DNA from: Limnovirga sp038203525
Lineage (GTDB): Bacteria > Bacteroidota > Bacteroidia > Chitinophagales > Chitinophagaceae
Assembly: GCA_038203525.1 (NCBI GenBank)
Contig: JBBRDW010000007.1
Location: 1 to 64,000, forward strand
Direction of reading: 5' to 3'
Length of the DNA: 64,000 bases
The notes below the pieces were generated by a model, which worked only from the letters and a program-made list of their open reading frames with translations, ran no database searches and was not told where the DNA came from. Position numbers and translations under genes: made by a program. This document shows positions 17,015-25,923 of the stretch, in pieces. Position 1 is the first letter of the stretch, and every line of letters starts with the position of its first letter.

Positions 17015-18736
17015 TTAAAGCAACGCTTCTATTTCCGTGTTTACGAAATCCATGAGGGTTTTAATATGCTCGGGCGAAAAAGTAAACTGCAGGCCGGCGG
17101 CTGCATACAATTCGGGCAATGTTTTTGTGCCGCCGAGGCTTAATGCATTTATATAATTCTGCAATGCCTGCTGCGGATTTTGCTTATACTGCATCCACAA
17201 ACCAATAGCACCAAGCTGTGCAATGCCATACTCAATATAATAAAAGGGCACTTCGAATAAATGTAACTGGCGCTGCCAGCCGGTTTTACGGTATTCTTCG
17301 AGTCCGCTTATATCCACCGCGCCGGTTGAAAATTCATTAAAAATTGCTACCCAGTTATCTGTTCTTTCTTCAATTGTATGGTTGGGATTTTCGTACACCC
17401 AATGCTGAAATTTATCGATTGTAGCAATCCATGGAAAAATGGTAATTACCCTTTCGAGCTGGTGTTCTTTTGCCCGCTGTAAATCTTCTTTATTATCGAA
17501 AAAAGCATCCCAGTGATTCATGCTAAAAAGCTCCATCGCCATACTGGCAACCTCAGCAATTTCCATAGGATACTCCTTAAAGGCACTGAGTTCCAGGTTA
17601 TGTGCCAGAAAAGAATGAATGGCGTGGCCGCCCTCGTGTACCATCGTGGTTACATCATCCATTTGCCCGGCAGCATTCATAAAAATAAAAGGTGCCCCAC
17701 TCTCTGCCAGCGGGCAATTATAGCCGCCGGGTGCCTTGCCTTTGCGGCTTTCAAGGTCAAAGTGTTTCATGGCATCCATTCTGCGCAGGCAGTCAGCAAA
17801 AAACGGGTTCATTTCAGTAAAACATTGTTCTGTTTTTTGCAGCAATTCTTTGCCTGTGGTAAAAGGCTGTAAGGGTTGTACGCCGGGTTGCGGCGCTTCA
17901 ATATCCCATGGGCGGAGCGTATCTAATACCAGCTTTTCTTTTTTGTGGCGGTATATTTTTTCAACCAGTGGAAGCACATGCAATTTTACCGCTTCATGAA
18001 AACCAAAACAGTCTTCTTTGGTATAATCGAAGCGCCCCAGCTCTGCAAATTTATAATCCCGGTAATTTTCAAAGCCGGCGTTTAGTGCAATTTTGTTTCG
18101 GCGTTCAACCAGTTGCGAGAATAGATTATGCAGGGTTCCTTTATCCTGCTTTCTTCTTTCCTGTATTTTCCTGTACACTTCTTCACGCAGGCCACGGTCG
18201 TGGTTTTCGAGAAATTTTGCAGCCTGCTGCAGGGTGTACTCCTGGCCGTTTACTTCAATCGTCATGCCTCCGGAAATAACGCCAAACTGCTGCTGCATTA
18301 CGCTTAATTCTGCCTGCAAGGGGATATTTTCTTCGCGAAAAAGCTCGATGTTTTTCTTAACGCTGCGCAGGTAAGTAAAATATTTTTGCTGGTCTAGCTC
18401 GCTGGTAAAAGGGCAGTCTATAAGTTTACGGTTGAGTGTATCAGCGTATGGCTGCAGCTTTGGCTGTATCTCCATGCAAAAATAAGTAAAGGCATCTTCC
18501 AATACTTTGTCAGTAGTATCGCAGGTCATGCGTATCTGGCGCCAGCAGGCATCTTCACTTACCGCAGCTTCTACTTCGCTAATATCTTTCAGCCATTGTT
18601 CAAGATCTGCATTAGATCCAATCTCTCTCTCAAGCAACCTTTTAAAATAGGGCTCTAAGGCCTCCCAGGTTGTTACAACAAAATCATTCGAAAGAAAATG
18701 CCGTTCTGTTTTTTTTATATCTGCACTCGGTTGCAT
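17015..18736 (-). CDS. M3 family oligoendopeptidase
   Basis: 573 aa cytoplasmic zinc metallopeptidase. The active site HEGGHAIHSF (HExxH, about residue 367) is followed about 25 residues on by the third-ligand region EYPMEIAEVASMAMEL. No signal peptide. The overall length and the C-terminal YAAAGLQFTFSPEHIKTLMDFV segment match the PepF-like M3 branch of Bacteroidota, which digest short peptides. A monocistronic gene, bracketed by repeat arms in the gaps on both sides. Confidence 0.93.
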   Translation of the reverse strand: MQPSADIKKTERHFLSNDFVVTTWEALEPYFKRLLEREIGSNADLEQWLKDISEVEAAVSEDACWRQIRMTCDTTDKVLEDAFTYFCMEIQPKLQPYADTLNRKLIDCPFTSELDQQKYFTYLRSVKKNIELFREENIPLQAELSVMQQQFGVISGGMTIEVNGQEYTLQQAAKFLENHDRGLREEVYRKIQERRKQDKGTLHNLFSQLVERRNKIALNAGFENYRDYKFAELGRFDYTKEDCFGFHEAVKLHVLPLVEKIYRHKKEKLVLDTLRPWDIEAPQPGVQPLQPFTTGKELLQKTEQCFTEMNPFFADCLRRMDAMKHFDLESRKGKAPGGYNCPLAESGAPFIFMNAAGQMDDVTTMVHEGGHAIHSFLAHNLELSAFKEYPMEIAEVASMAMELFSMNHWDAFFDNKEDLQRAKEHQLERVITIFPWIATIDKFQHWVYENPNHTIEERTDNWVAIFNEFSTGAVDISGLEEYRKTGWQRQLHLFEVPFYYIEYGIAQLGAIGLWMQYKQNPQQALQNYINALSLGGTKTLPELYAAAGLQFTFSPEHIKTLMDFVNTEIEALL

Positions 18737-18783
18737 AAGTAAGATTTTTTATACAAGGCTTTCGTTATTCTATTAACCTTTTG

Positions 18784-18808
18784 TTCCGCCTAAGGCGGAC
18801 TCTTTTAC
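18784..18808 (+). repeat. Core repeat, left arm, with CCGCCTAAGGCGG palindrome
   Basis: TTCCGCCTAAGGCGG then ACTCTTTTAC: the GCGTCGC part of the core is replaced by a perfect 13-bp palindrome, while the outer half is kept. No right arm seen in this gap. Confidence 0.75.
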
Positions 18809-18933
18809 GGAATAGCAAGTAGCATCAACGTGCATCAGCAAAATTATTTGCGGGCTTGCTAAACGGCTAAAGTGAAACCGATTATTTATTCCGGTATTAT
18901 ATGAACAGATTTAAGCATCTGCATATCCTTAAA

Positions 18934-19458
18934 TTATTCTGTTGCTTTCTTTTTAGGGGCGGCTTTTTTCTTTGGTGGCACAGTTTCTTCAACAGGTTCT
19001 TCCGGCACTAATGTTTCTTCTTTTTCTAAAGCAGTAGTTGTTTCTTCTGTTTCTTCCTCTTCTTCGGTTTCTTCCTCCCCTAACTTTATTTCAATCTCAT
19101 TTTTTTTAATAATACTGAACCATTTAACCATTTTTTTAAGGTCACTGGCGTAAACCCGGTCAAAATCCATATCGGGGTAAACCTTTAAAAAGTAGGCTTT
19201 TATAGCTGCTGCGTCTTTCTCCGAAGGCAGTGTTTCGCCGCTTATTTCCATTGCTTTCAACACATCTGAAAGGTTCACATTCTCCCTTACGGTGTACACT
19301 TCTATGCTTTCAAGATGAGAAAATGTATGCATTCTGCTGGAAACAAATTTTGTACTTAGATCGTCAAGTGAACGTACTATGGCCCCATCGGTCTTGCTCG
19401 CCATCATTTCGAATAAACCGCCAAGGCCGGTTACACTAATCAATTTACTGTATTCCAT
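18934..19458 (-). CDS. DUF5606 domain protein with a charged tail
   Basis: 174 aa. Residues 1-125 match the DUF5606 pattern: EYSKLISVTGLGGLFEMMASKTDGAIVRSLDD, then VYTVRENVNLSDVLKAM and DFDRVYASDLKKMVKWFSII. The tail (about 128-174) is low complexity, acidic then lysine/proline-rich (EEETEEEEETEETTT; PPKKKAAPKKKATE). The family is Bacteroidota-restricted with unknown function; the tail might bind nucleic acid or ribosomes (inference). Confidence 0.85.
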   Translation of the reverse strand: MEYSKLISVTGLGGLFEMMASKTDGAIVRSLDDLSTKFVSSRMHTFSHLESIEVYTVRENVNLSDVLKAMEISGETLPSEKDAAAIKAYFLKVYPDMDFDRVYASDLKKMVKWFSIIKKNEIEIKLGEEETEEEEETEETTTALEKEETLVPEEPVEETVPPKKKAAPKKKATE

Positions 19459-19650
19459 ATTTATGTTTTAAAAAAAGAAGGTACAAAATAAAGCAAAAAA
19501 GACCACCTGCTGACAATAGAAAAATATTATGTTTCTTTTATACAATTTTACTTCTGCTTGTATTGCCTTGGTAATCTGCTTTAACGCCATGCTATCAGTA
19601 ACATAATTGCCATGCAGCGAAAAGGTCATTCATGTAATCTACATATGCTC

Positions 19651-20247
19651 ATGAATACAAATGCACTAATAATATTTGTAAAGAATCCATTGCCCGGTTT
19701 GGTAAAAACACGTCTTGCCAAAACCATTGGTGAAACGGCAGCAGTTATAATCTACAAGCAGCTTCTTTTACATACACAGAATGTTTCCACCAAATGTAAT
19801 GCGGATAAATATGTGTTTTATGGCGATTTTATCAACCAAGATGACCTCTGGAATAATGGGGGCTACCAAAAATTTTTACAAAAAGGAACCGGGTTGGGCG
19901 AGAGAATGTCAAATGCATTTGATGATATTTTTTCGAAAGGCTACAGGAAAGTTATAATAATTGGAAGTGATTGCCTTGAAATAGCAACCAGGCATATTGA
20001 CCAGGCGTTTGATTTTTTAAATGACTGTGACGTTGTAATCGGACCTGCTCAGGACGGCGGGTATTATTTACTCGGAATGAAAAAAATGTACATGCAATTT
20101 TTCCAAAACAAAAGCTGGAGTACAGGAAAACTGCTGCCCGAAACCCTCGCAGATATTTCACAGCTCCGCCTCAGTTATCACCTACTGCCGGTGTTAAGCG
20201 ACGTAGATGACGAAAAAGATTTGTACCTGCTGCACCACAGGCAGTGA
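19651..20247 (+). CDS. TIGR04282/DUF2064 family transferase
   Basis: 198 aa from the ATG at 19651. The N-terminus ALIIFVKNPLPGLVKTRLAKTIG is the nucleotide-sugar pyrophosphorylase-like signature of the arsenosugar-cluster/TIGR04282 family; IIIGSDCLEI and VIGPAQDGGYYLLG follow. These GT-A-fold proteins are related to CofC and may transfer nucleotidyl or glycosyl groups. No partner genes lie nearby. The next gene converges with a 19-bp gap. Confidence 0.82.
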   Translation: MNTNALIIFVKNPLPGLVKTRLAKTIGETAAVIIYKQLLLHTQNVSTKCNADKYVFYGDFINQDDLWNNGGYQKFLQKGTGLGERMSNAFDDIFSKGYRKVIIIGSDCLEIATRHIDQAFDFLNDCDVVIGPAQDGGYYLLGMKKMYMQFFQNKSWSTGKLLPETLADISQLRLSYHLLPVLSDVDDEKDLYLLHHRQ

Positions 20248-20266
20248 TTTTTTTATCTGCATTTTT

Positions 20267-20638
20267 TCATAAACCCAACTCTTTTACAGGATCCCAAAAG
20301 TGCTTATCAAAATCTGCTATGGTGTCATTTTCAATATTAATTCCTTCTTTTTCGAGCATATCCTGCATAAGCGTTGGAGTTGCGAAATGCATTTTGCCGC
20401 TAAGCATACCATTGCGGTTTACAACTCTTTGAGCGGGTACTTTTGGTTTGGTATTATGCGCTCCGTTCATTGCCCAACCTACCATTCTGGCTGACATTTT
20501 ACTGCCAAGATAATTTGCGATAGCTCCATAAGTGGTAACGCGACCTTTGGGTATTTGCCTGGCTACATCCCACACATTTTCAAAAAAATTGAACTTTTTT
20601 GATGGATCATTTACCGGAATTTTTTCTTTTAAAGACAT
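20267..20638 (-). CDS. MGMT-like protein lacking the alkyl-acceptor cysteine
   Basis: 123 aa from the ATG at 20638 (MSLKEKIPVND); seven more codons are open upstream. It has the MGMT DNA-binding fold: VARQIPKGRVTTYGAIANYLG, ARMVGWAMNGA and the active-site loop VPAQRVVNRNG. In true O6-alkylguanine transferases this loop is PCHRV; here Cys is replaced by Ala, as in alkyltransferase-like (ATL) proteins, which bind alkylated guanine and pass it to other repair systems. Upstream on the same strand are the DUF5522 and trmB genes. Confidence 0.85.
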   Translation of the reverse strand: MSLKEKIPVNDPSKKFNFFENVWDVARQIPKGRVTTYGAIANYLGSKMSARMVGWAMNGAHNTKPKVPAQRVVNRNGMLSGKMHFATPTLMQDMLEKEGINIENDTIADFDKHFWDPVKELGL

Positions 20639-20675
20639 TTTTACACCAATGGTTTTCATAAGGGAAAGTTAGAGA

Positions 20676-20915
20676 CTATTCTTTTGGATTATGCCGGCCT
20701 TGTAAAATTTTATTTTTTCCCTGCAGAAGGTAAGTTTTTTGTGGCTCGGCAACTGCATTGTATTCATAGGGGCAGTGGAGACATCCATTTCCACAACAAT
20801 AACCACGCTGAAGATGATATGCCTCGGTAAGAACCATCAATCCATTTTCGTTCAAGTAAAAGTCTTTTTGTTCAATCTGGCTGTTGCTCACTGAATAAGT
20901 TTTTAAGAATTTCAT
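20676..20915 (-). CDS. DUF5522 small cysteine-rich protein
   Basis: 79 aa. The family motif is visible as DFYLNENGLMVLTEAYHLQRGYCCGNGCLHCPY, with CCxxxCxxC cysteines that may hold metal. Its start overlaps the 3' end of trmB by 44 bp, so the two are coupled. No internal Met offers a shorter start before the motif. Function unknown. Confidence 0.8.
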   Translation of the reverse strand: MKFLKTYSVSNSQIEQKDFYLNENGLMVLTEAYHLQRGYCCGNGCLHCPYEYNAVAEPQKTYLLQGKNKILQGRHNPKE

Positions 20916-21576
20916 CTTTTTCTTTTGGCATTTCGGTATTTAACAGGAATTGTAAATAATGTATACAGTTACTTTTGGCAATATCCAACCCTTCGTAATG
21001 CGTTTTTATCTTTAAGTCTTCGCTTAAATCCGGCTGTTTATAAACATCTTCATAATCACACAACAAATCCAGCGCAAAAAGGTTAATAACTGCTTTAGTA
21101 AAATTGTACAGATCGGGGCTATCGGTTTTAAGGTGCACCAATCCGCCGGGTAGTAAAAATTGCCTGTATTCCCGCAAAAACCGCGGATGCGTTAACCTTT
21201 TTTTCATTTTAGAAAACCGGAGTTGTGGGTCGGGAAATGTAATCCATATCGCGGCTACTTCACCTTTTGCAAAATAATCGGCAACTTTATCAATCTTCGA
21301 GCGGACGAATGCAACATTATTTAATCCTTCAGAAATAGCGGTTTTAGCTCCACGCCAAATCCGGTTGCCTTTTACATCTATCCCGATAAAGTTTTGCTCT
21401 GGATACAGCCTGCCCATCCCCACCGCATACTCGCCTTTACCGCAGGCAAGTTCAAGTGTTATGGGATGATCATTGTTAAAATGATCCTTCCACCTTCCCT
21501 GCATATCCTTTGGATATTGCAATACATTGGAAAAGCTTTCAATCTCCTGGAATCTTATTAATTTTTTTTGACCCAT
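20872..21576 (-). CDS. trmB: tRNA (guanine-N7-)-methyltransferase
   Basis: 234 aa from the ATG at 21576 (MGQKKLIRFQEIESFSNVLQYP). SAM-binding motif I is LELACGKGEYAVGMG; then FIGIDVKGNRIWRGAKTA, the catalytic-region IWITFPDPQLRFSKMKKRLTHPRFL and HLKTDSPDLYNFT. It methylates G46 of tRNA. The longest frame (to 21762) runs through a repeat arm, which adds about 62 spurious residues, so the shorter start is preferred. Confidence 0.95.
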   Translation of the reverse strand: MGQKKLIRFQEIESFSNVLQYPKDMQGRWKDHFNNDHPITLELACGKGEYAVGMGRLYPEQNFIGIDVKGNRIWRGAKTAISEGLNNVAFVRSKIDKVADYFAKGEVAAIWITFPDPQLRFSKMKKRLTHPRFLREYRQFLLPGGLVHLKTDSPDLYNFTKAVINLFALDLLCDYEDVYKQPDLSEDLKIKTHYEGLDIAKSNCIHYLQFLLNTEMPKEKDEILKNLFSEQQPD

Positions 21577-21677
21577 AAAGCTGCAAATGTAATACGCGAA
21601 AAGATTGGGATAGTATTTTAAGAATTTTGTTATGGCCAATAGTAAAGCCGGTTGGTATTGCTGATTATTGTTATGCA

Positions 21678-21697
21678 GTAAAAGAGTGCGACGCAAC
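21678..21697 (-). repeat. Core repeat, right arm, class A
   Basis: GTAAAAGAGTGCGACGCAAC, then CGGGCC and GACCGGTGCATAAAG. It lies between the divergent trmB and GH109-like genes, not beside a stop codon. Confidence 0.9.
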
Positions 21698-21881
21698 CGG
21701 GCCAAATAGCAGTACTGTAGACCGGTGCATAAAGAAAGCAGAATATTGTAAGGTATTTGCAATTATATAAATATGCGTGAGTACCTGCGGAGACCGTTAA
21801 AAATAATTTCGTCTTTATTGCTCAAACGTTTGCGTACTTTTATAACCATGCCAATTCATAAATTTACTACAAATCACTAAC

Positions 21882-23270
21882 ATGCTTGAAAATTCTGATA
21901 GAAGAAAGTTTATTAAAAATGCGGCCGTAACCGGTGCTGCTTTGTCTGTTATGAATACTCCCCTAAATGTATTTGCCGCTGAAAAAAAATCCACTGTACG
22001 CATCGGGATGATTGCAACCGGGTTCCGCGGCCAGAGCCATCTTGGTGAAATGCTTAAACGCAGCGATGTGGAAGTGGTGGCCATGGCAGATCCTGATAAG
22101 CGTATGATGGCCATGGCTCAAAAATTGGTATTGGAACACGGTAAAAAAGCGCCGGTTGAATATACAAACGGAGATTACGATTACCGAAACCTTTTAAAGC
22201 GCACAGATATTGACGCAGTAATAGTTGCCTCTCCCTGGCAATGGCACAGAGAGCATGGAATTGATGCAATGAATGCAGGTAAAACAGTGGGCATGGAAGT
22301 TTGCGGCGCCATTCATTTACAGGACTGCTGGGATTTTGTAAATACTTACGAGAAAACAAAAGTGCCCATCATGATGATGGAAAATGTTTGCTACCGCCGC
22401 GATGTAATGGCAGTGCTGAATATTGTTCAAAAAGGTTTATTTGGCGATCTGTTACACCTGCAGGGCGGTTACGAACATGACCTTCGCGGTGTGCTGTTTA
22501 ACGATGGAACACCCAATGCAGGCCCCGGTGTAGAATTTGGCGATAAAGGTTTTAGTGAAGCCCATTGGAGAACCGTTCATCACCAGAAACGCAATGGCGA
22601 GCTATACCCAACCCATGGCCTTGGCCCGGTTGCTACCATGATCGATCTTAACCGCGGCAACAGGCTTACTGCACTTTCTTCTGTATCAACAAAATCAATG
22701 GGGTTAAACAGGTATGTGGCAAACAGTCCTTACGGCGGGCCCAACCATCCCAATGCAAAGATTCATTATAAACTGGGTGATGTAGTTTCTACACAAATTC
22801 AAACAACCAATGGTCAAACCATTTTATTAACACACGATACATCGTCGCCACGGCCTTATAACCTGGGTTTCCGTGTGCAGGGTACCAATGGATTGTGGAT
22901 GGATTACAGCAGTGGCGGTTTTGATAAAGGCCATATTTACATAGATGGAAAAAGCCCCGACGACAGCTGGGAGAATCCCCAAAAATGGCTGGACGAATAC
23001 GACCATCCTCTATGGAAACGCTACTCCAAAGAAGCGGAAGGCGCAGGCCATGGCGGCATGGATTATTTTGTTGACAATGCCTTCATAGAAAGCATTAAAC
23101 GCGAAACGCCATTTCCATTAGACGTGTACGATCTGGCAACCTGGTACGCCATTACTCCGTTGAGCGAAAAATCGATTGCAGAAGGTGGTACCCTGCAGCG
23201 TATACCCGATTTTACCAACGGCAAATGGCGCACAAGAAAACCTGTTTTTGGATTAAGCGACGAATATTAA
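21882..23270 (+). CDS. GH109-type Gfo/Idh/MocA protein (alpha-N-acetylgalactosaminidase-like)
   Basis: 462 aa. A Tat-like signal (DRRKFIKNAAVTGAALSV) precedes a Rossmann NAD domain (RIGMIATGFRGQSHLGEML), ASPWQWHREHGIDAMNAGK, the family stretch MMENVCYRRDVMAVLN and the late GHGGMDYFVDNAFIESIK. These are the landmarks of GH109, glycosidases using NAD in an oxidation-elimination mechanism. Its preferred sugar cannot be deduced with certainty. It is monocistronic with a strong terminator after it. Confidence 0.85.
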   Translation: MLENSDRRKFIKNAAVTGAALSVMNTPLNVFAAEKKSTVRIGMIATGFRGQSHLGEMLKRSDVEVVAMADPDKRMMAMAQKLVLEHGKKAPVEYTNGDYDYRNLLKRTDIDAVIVASPWQWHREHGIDAMNAGKTVGMEVCGAIHLQDCWDFVNTYEKTKVPIMMMENVCYRRDVMAVLNIVQKGLFGDLLHLQGGYEHDLRGVLFNDGTPNAGPGVEFGDKGFSEAHWRTVHHQKRNGELYPTHGLGPVATMIDLNRGNRLTALSSVSTKSMGLNRYVANSPYGGPNHPNAKIHYKLGDVVSTQIQTTNGQTILLTHDTSSPRPYNLGFRVQGTNGLWMDYSSGGFDKGHIYIDGKSPDDSWENPQKWLDEYDHPLWKRYSKEAEGAGHGGMDYFVDNAFIESIKRETPFPLDVYDLATWYAITPLSEKSIAEGGTLQRIPDFTNGKWRTRKPVFGLSDEY

Positions 23271-23314
23271 ATTGATATAAACGCTGTTTTACTAACAAGC
23301 AGTTAGTTATGGTT

Positions 23315-23350
23315 AAAGCGGTTGTGGTCTCACAACTGCTTTTTTAATTT
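23315..23350 (+). terminator. Terminator of the GH109-like gene
   Basis: AAGCGGTTGTG, loop GTCT, CACAACTGCTT, then TTTTAATTTTT: a long stem with one mismatch, 45 bp after the stop. Confidence 0.85.
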
Positions 23351-23387
23351 TTATGGGCCAGGCAGTTAGATCTTTACGCGGCTTTGA

Positions 23388-23406
23388 TTGCGTCGCACTC
23401 TTTTAC
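23388..23406 (+). repeat. Core repeat, left arm, class A
   Basis: TTGCGTCGCACTCTTTTAC, preceded by TTTTTATGGGCCAGGC. It lies 118 bp downstream of a stop codon and reads away from it. Confidence 0.92.
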
Positions 23407-23741
23407 GTTCGGTAATTTTATTCAGCTTTAAATACATTTCGTTCTACGCTATGGTAATTTATCTTCAGCTAAAAACCCTCCGTTTCACCTCTTCCTAAAC
23501 GTTTTATAACAGGTTTTTTCGTGCATATCCTGTTCAATAAATAGTTCTGTTTGAATAAAAAAGTTTTATCTTTATTTCCAGTCTGTTTAAGCATAAAGTT
23601 CTTGTCAAAGACAATACAGGCTAACAAAGAATAACTGTAACCTTGCAATACACCACTCCCGTTCTGGTTGCTTTCTCTAAAACACTTCGATAGAATTATT
23701 CAATTTTCTTTTATATTTTTTTAACCAAAACAATCAATATC

Positions 23742-24155
23742 ATGAACACAAAAAAAGTACTTATTAGCGGTATCGTTGGCGGTATCGTTTATTTTCTTCT
23801 GGGATGGCTTGTTTATGGCATTTTGCTGATGGACTTTATGTCAAAAAACAGCAGCGTTGGTATAATGAAAACAGAGGACGAATTTGTATGGTGGGCATTA
23901 GTTGCTTCCAATCTAATTTATGGTATTCTCATTGCATACGTACTCAACGCAGTGGGCAATATTACAAGCGTTGGTAACGGGGCAAGCACAGCGGCTGTCA
24001 CAGGCTTTTTGGTAGCAGCAGGTTTTGATCTTGGTTTGTATGCTACTTCAAATGTATCTACACTAAATGCGCTTTTGGTTGATATTGTTGCCATCACCGT
24101 TATGAGTGCCGTTGTAGGGGCAGCGGTAGTTACTGTTAGCAAAAAAATTACATAG
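23742..24155 (+). CDS. Four-helix membrane protein (DUF1761-like)
   Basis: 137 aa with four predicted membrane helices: about 8-30, 48-70, 79-100 and 108-132. The glycine-rich first helix (SGIVGGIVYFLLGWLVYGILL) and the overall layout resemble small DUF1761-type membrane proteins, but no diagnostic motif decides it. The function is unknown. A perfect hairpin follows the stop and the next gene starts 265 bp away with its own promoter. Confidence 0.7.
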   Translation: MNTKKVLISGIVGGIVYFLLGWLVYGILLMDFMSKNSSVGIMKTEDEFVWWALVASNLIYGILIAYVLNAVGNITSVGNGASTAAVTGFLVAAGFDLGLYATSNVSTLNALLVDIVAITVMSAVVGAAVVTVSKKIT

Positions 24156-24176
24156 ATTTTTGTGCTAACATTTCTT

Positions 24177-24212
24177 AAAACAGGTTTACGGCAGGGGCCG
24201 TAAGCCTGTTTT
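24177..24212 (+). terminator. Terminator of the four-helix membrane protein gene
   Basis: AAAACAGGTTTACGGC, short loop, GCCGTAAGCCTGTTTT: a 16-bp stem with one G-T pair, starting 22 bp after the stop. The closing TTTT supplies the U-tract. Confidence 0.85.
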
Positions 24213-24353
24213 AGCGTAGCGCAGAATCACCCAAACGCAAGCCGGAAAATAGCAGCAAAAGTCAAACGGATAGCCCGGTAGAAATATAGCCTTACAAGAT
24301 TGTCCCGCCTTGCGGGCTAAACGATGCATGAAAAGCTGATTAAAGAATTTTAG

Positions 24354-24385
24354 TTGTGTAAATAAAATTGTATTGAATAGTTTTG
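24354..24385 (+). promoter_or_regulatory. Bacteroidota-type promoter of the 24421 gene
   Basis: TTG at 24354-24356, 21 bp, then TAGTTTTG at 24378-24385, fitting the TTG / TAnnTTTG consensus. The ATG is 35 bp further on. Confidence 0.6.
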
Positions 24386-24420
24386 GATAACGTTATTTTC
24401 ACCGTTAATCAAACTATTTT

Positions 24421-25503
24421 ATGGAACAAGACTTAAAGCCTGTCCGCGTGTTGGTTGTTGGCTGCGGTAATATGGGCGCATCACATGCCATGGCTTATCA
24501 TACAACAGACGGATTTGAAATATGTGGCATTGTTTCAACCGGCAGCAGCAAAGAAGTACTAAATGAAAAACTTGGCGGCGGTTATGCCCTGTACAATAAT
24601 TTCGAGCTGGCATTGGAAGCTACAAAACCTGATGCGGTCTGTATTTCTACTTACCCGGATACGCATGAAAGTTTTGCAATTAAAGCACTGGAAAAAGGCT
24701 GTCATGTTTTTATAGAAAAGCCTCTTGCAGATACGGTTGCCGGTGCAGAACGTGTAGCTGCTGCAGCGCACAAAGAGGGTAAAAAATTAGTGGTGGGTTA
24801 CATACTGCGGCATCACCCGTCCTGGGAGCGTTTTATACAACTGGCGCAGGAACTGGGTAAGCCACTGGTAATGCGTATGAACCTTAATCAGCAGAGCCAT
24901 GGCAATATGTGGACCGTGCACCGCAATCTGATGAAAAGCTTAAGCCCAATTGTTGATTGTGGTGTTCATTATATTGATGTAATGTGCCAAATGGTGCGCT
25001 CAAAACCGCTACAGGTAAGTGCAATTGGCGCAAGGCTTACAGAGGATATACCGGCAGGCAATTATAATTATGGCCAGCTACAGATTCGTTTTGAAGACGG
25101 CTCTGTTGGCTGGTACGAGGCGGGCTGGGGGCCCATGATCAGCGAAACAGCTTTTTTTGTAAAAGATGTTATTGGTCCCAAAGGTTCGGTTTCCATTGTT
25201 GCCAAAGACGCCGGAGGAACCGGCAAGTCAGACTCTATTGAAGCACACACCAAAACCGAATCTATCCGTGTGCACCATGCCGATCTTGGCGATAATGACG
25301 AATTCCTTAAACCGGATATGTGGATCAACTTGGAGGATGAGCCCGACCACCAGGAACTCTGTAACCGGGAGCAGCGATATTTTTTAAAAGCAATAAAAGA
25401 AGACATTGATCTTACCGATCATGTACAAGATGCGGTAAACAGTTTGCGCATTGCTTTTGCCTGCGATGAATCGGTAAGAACGGGGCAGGTTGTGCTATTG
25501 TAA
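24421..25503 (+). CDS. Gfo/Idh/MocA family oxidoreductase
   Basis: 360 aa, no signal peptide, so cytoplasmic. Rossmann motif VLVVGCGNMGASHAMAYH, the EKPLAD loop (VFIEKPLADT) with the conserved lysine, and the catalytic-region SPIVDCGVHYIDVM with the usual D/H pair. The family oxidises or reduces sugars and inositols with NAD(P). The substrate is not evident. It precedes a CBM9-like gene on the same strand, but a 420-bp nested repeat separates them. Confidence 0.88.
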   Translation: MEQDLKPVRVLVVGCGNMGASHAMAYHTTDGFEICGIVSTGSSKEVLNEKLGGGYALYNNFELALEATKPDAVCISTYPDTHESFAIKALEKGCHVFIEKPLADTVAGAERVAAAAHKEGKKLVVGYILRHHPSWERFIQLAQELGKPLVMRMNLNQQSHGNMWTVHRNLMKSLSPIVDCGVHYIDVMCQMVRSKPLQVSAIGARLTEDIPAGNYNYGQLQIRFEDGSVGWYEAGWGPMISETAFFVKDVIGPKGSVSIVAKDAGGTGKSDSIEAHTKTESIRVHHADLGDNDEFLKPDMWINLEDEPDHQELCNREQRYFLKAIKEDIDLTDHVQDAVNSLRIAFACDESVRTGQVVLL

Positions 25504-25580
25504 ACTGCTTTTTTAAGGAACCGTTGCGCACAACAGCCTGGGTTTTTATAGCTCAAATATTTTATATGAAAGTACAAGAG

Positions 25581-25872
25581 CCCCGCTATGGCGCATATGC
25601 GTCAAGCTAATATTTGACAAAAATCGCTGAAAGTGTTTGCCAGTAATGGTTTTAGGTTGTCTTGCAATAAGGATTTAGTAAATGGTTTTAAATATTAATG
25701 CGTTGCCGAATAATCTGCGCTTTCATTTGAAAGGAAAAAAAGCAACTGAGTCTTGAAAGTCGCATAGAGAACCAAAAGTACAAGAGTGCGACGCAACGGA
25801 AACTCAATAGTAGCAATGCTGTTGGGTCAATAAATGTATTCCTTAGCTTGACGCATATGCGCTTTGGCGGGG
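25581..25872 (+). mobile_element. MITE-like insert, copy A (292 bp)
   Basis: Ends are inverted: CCCCGCTATGGCGCATATGC at left and GCATATGCGCTTTGGCGGGG at right, extending inward as GTCAAGCT / AGCTTGAC. It interrupts a core repeat (GTACAAGAG left, AGTAAAGC right) and contains another complete core at 25778-25797. Copy B at 43485-43775 is the same sequence inverted, at roughly 85-90% identity by eye. No coding capacity. Confidence 0.8.
25778..25797 (-). repeat. Core repeat, right-arm sense, inside MITE copy A
   Basis: Exact GTACAAGAGTGCGACGCAAC, followed by GGAAACTCAATAGTAGCAATG and GTTGGGTCAATAAATGTATT. Confidence 0.92.
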
Positions 25873-25923
25873 AGTAAAGCTTAATGTTTGCTCAAAAGCC
25901 GGGCTCAAAAAAAAGATCGTCAT

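Larger units (their letters stand above)
23271..23741. other. 471-bp gap: terminator, left arm, then unassigned sequence
   Basis: Holds the GH109 terminator (23315-23350) and a class A left arm at 23388. About 330 bp after the arm lack recognisable features. Confidence 0.5.
25504..25923. other. 420-bp gap filled by a repeat element with a nested MITE
   Basis: Order: broken core GTACAAGAG (25572-25580), MITE copy A (25581-25872), then the continuation AGTAAAGCTTAATG and outer box GCCGGGCTCAAAAAAAAG ending about 25915, directly before the next ATG. Confidence 0.75.

Noticed and set aside
21577..21762. N-terminal 62-residue extension of TrmB
   Set aside because: The extension contains a translated repeat arm (LARLRRTLLLH); the ATG at 21576 matches the family start.
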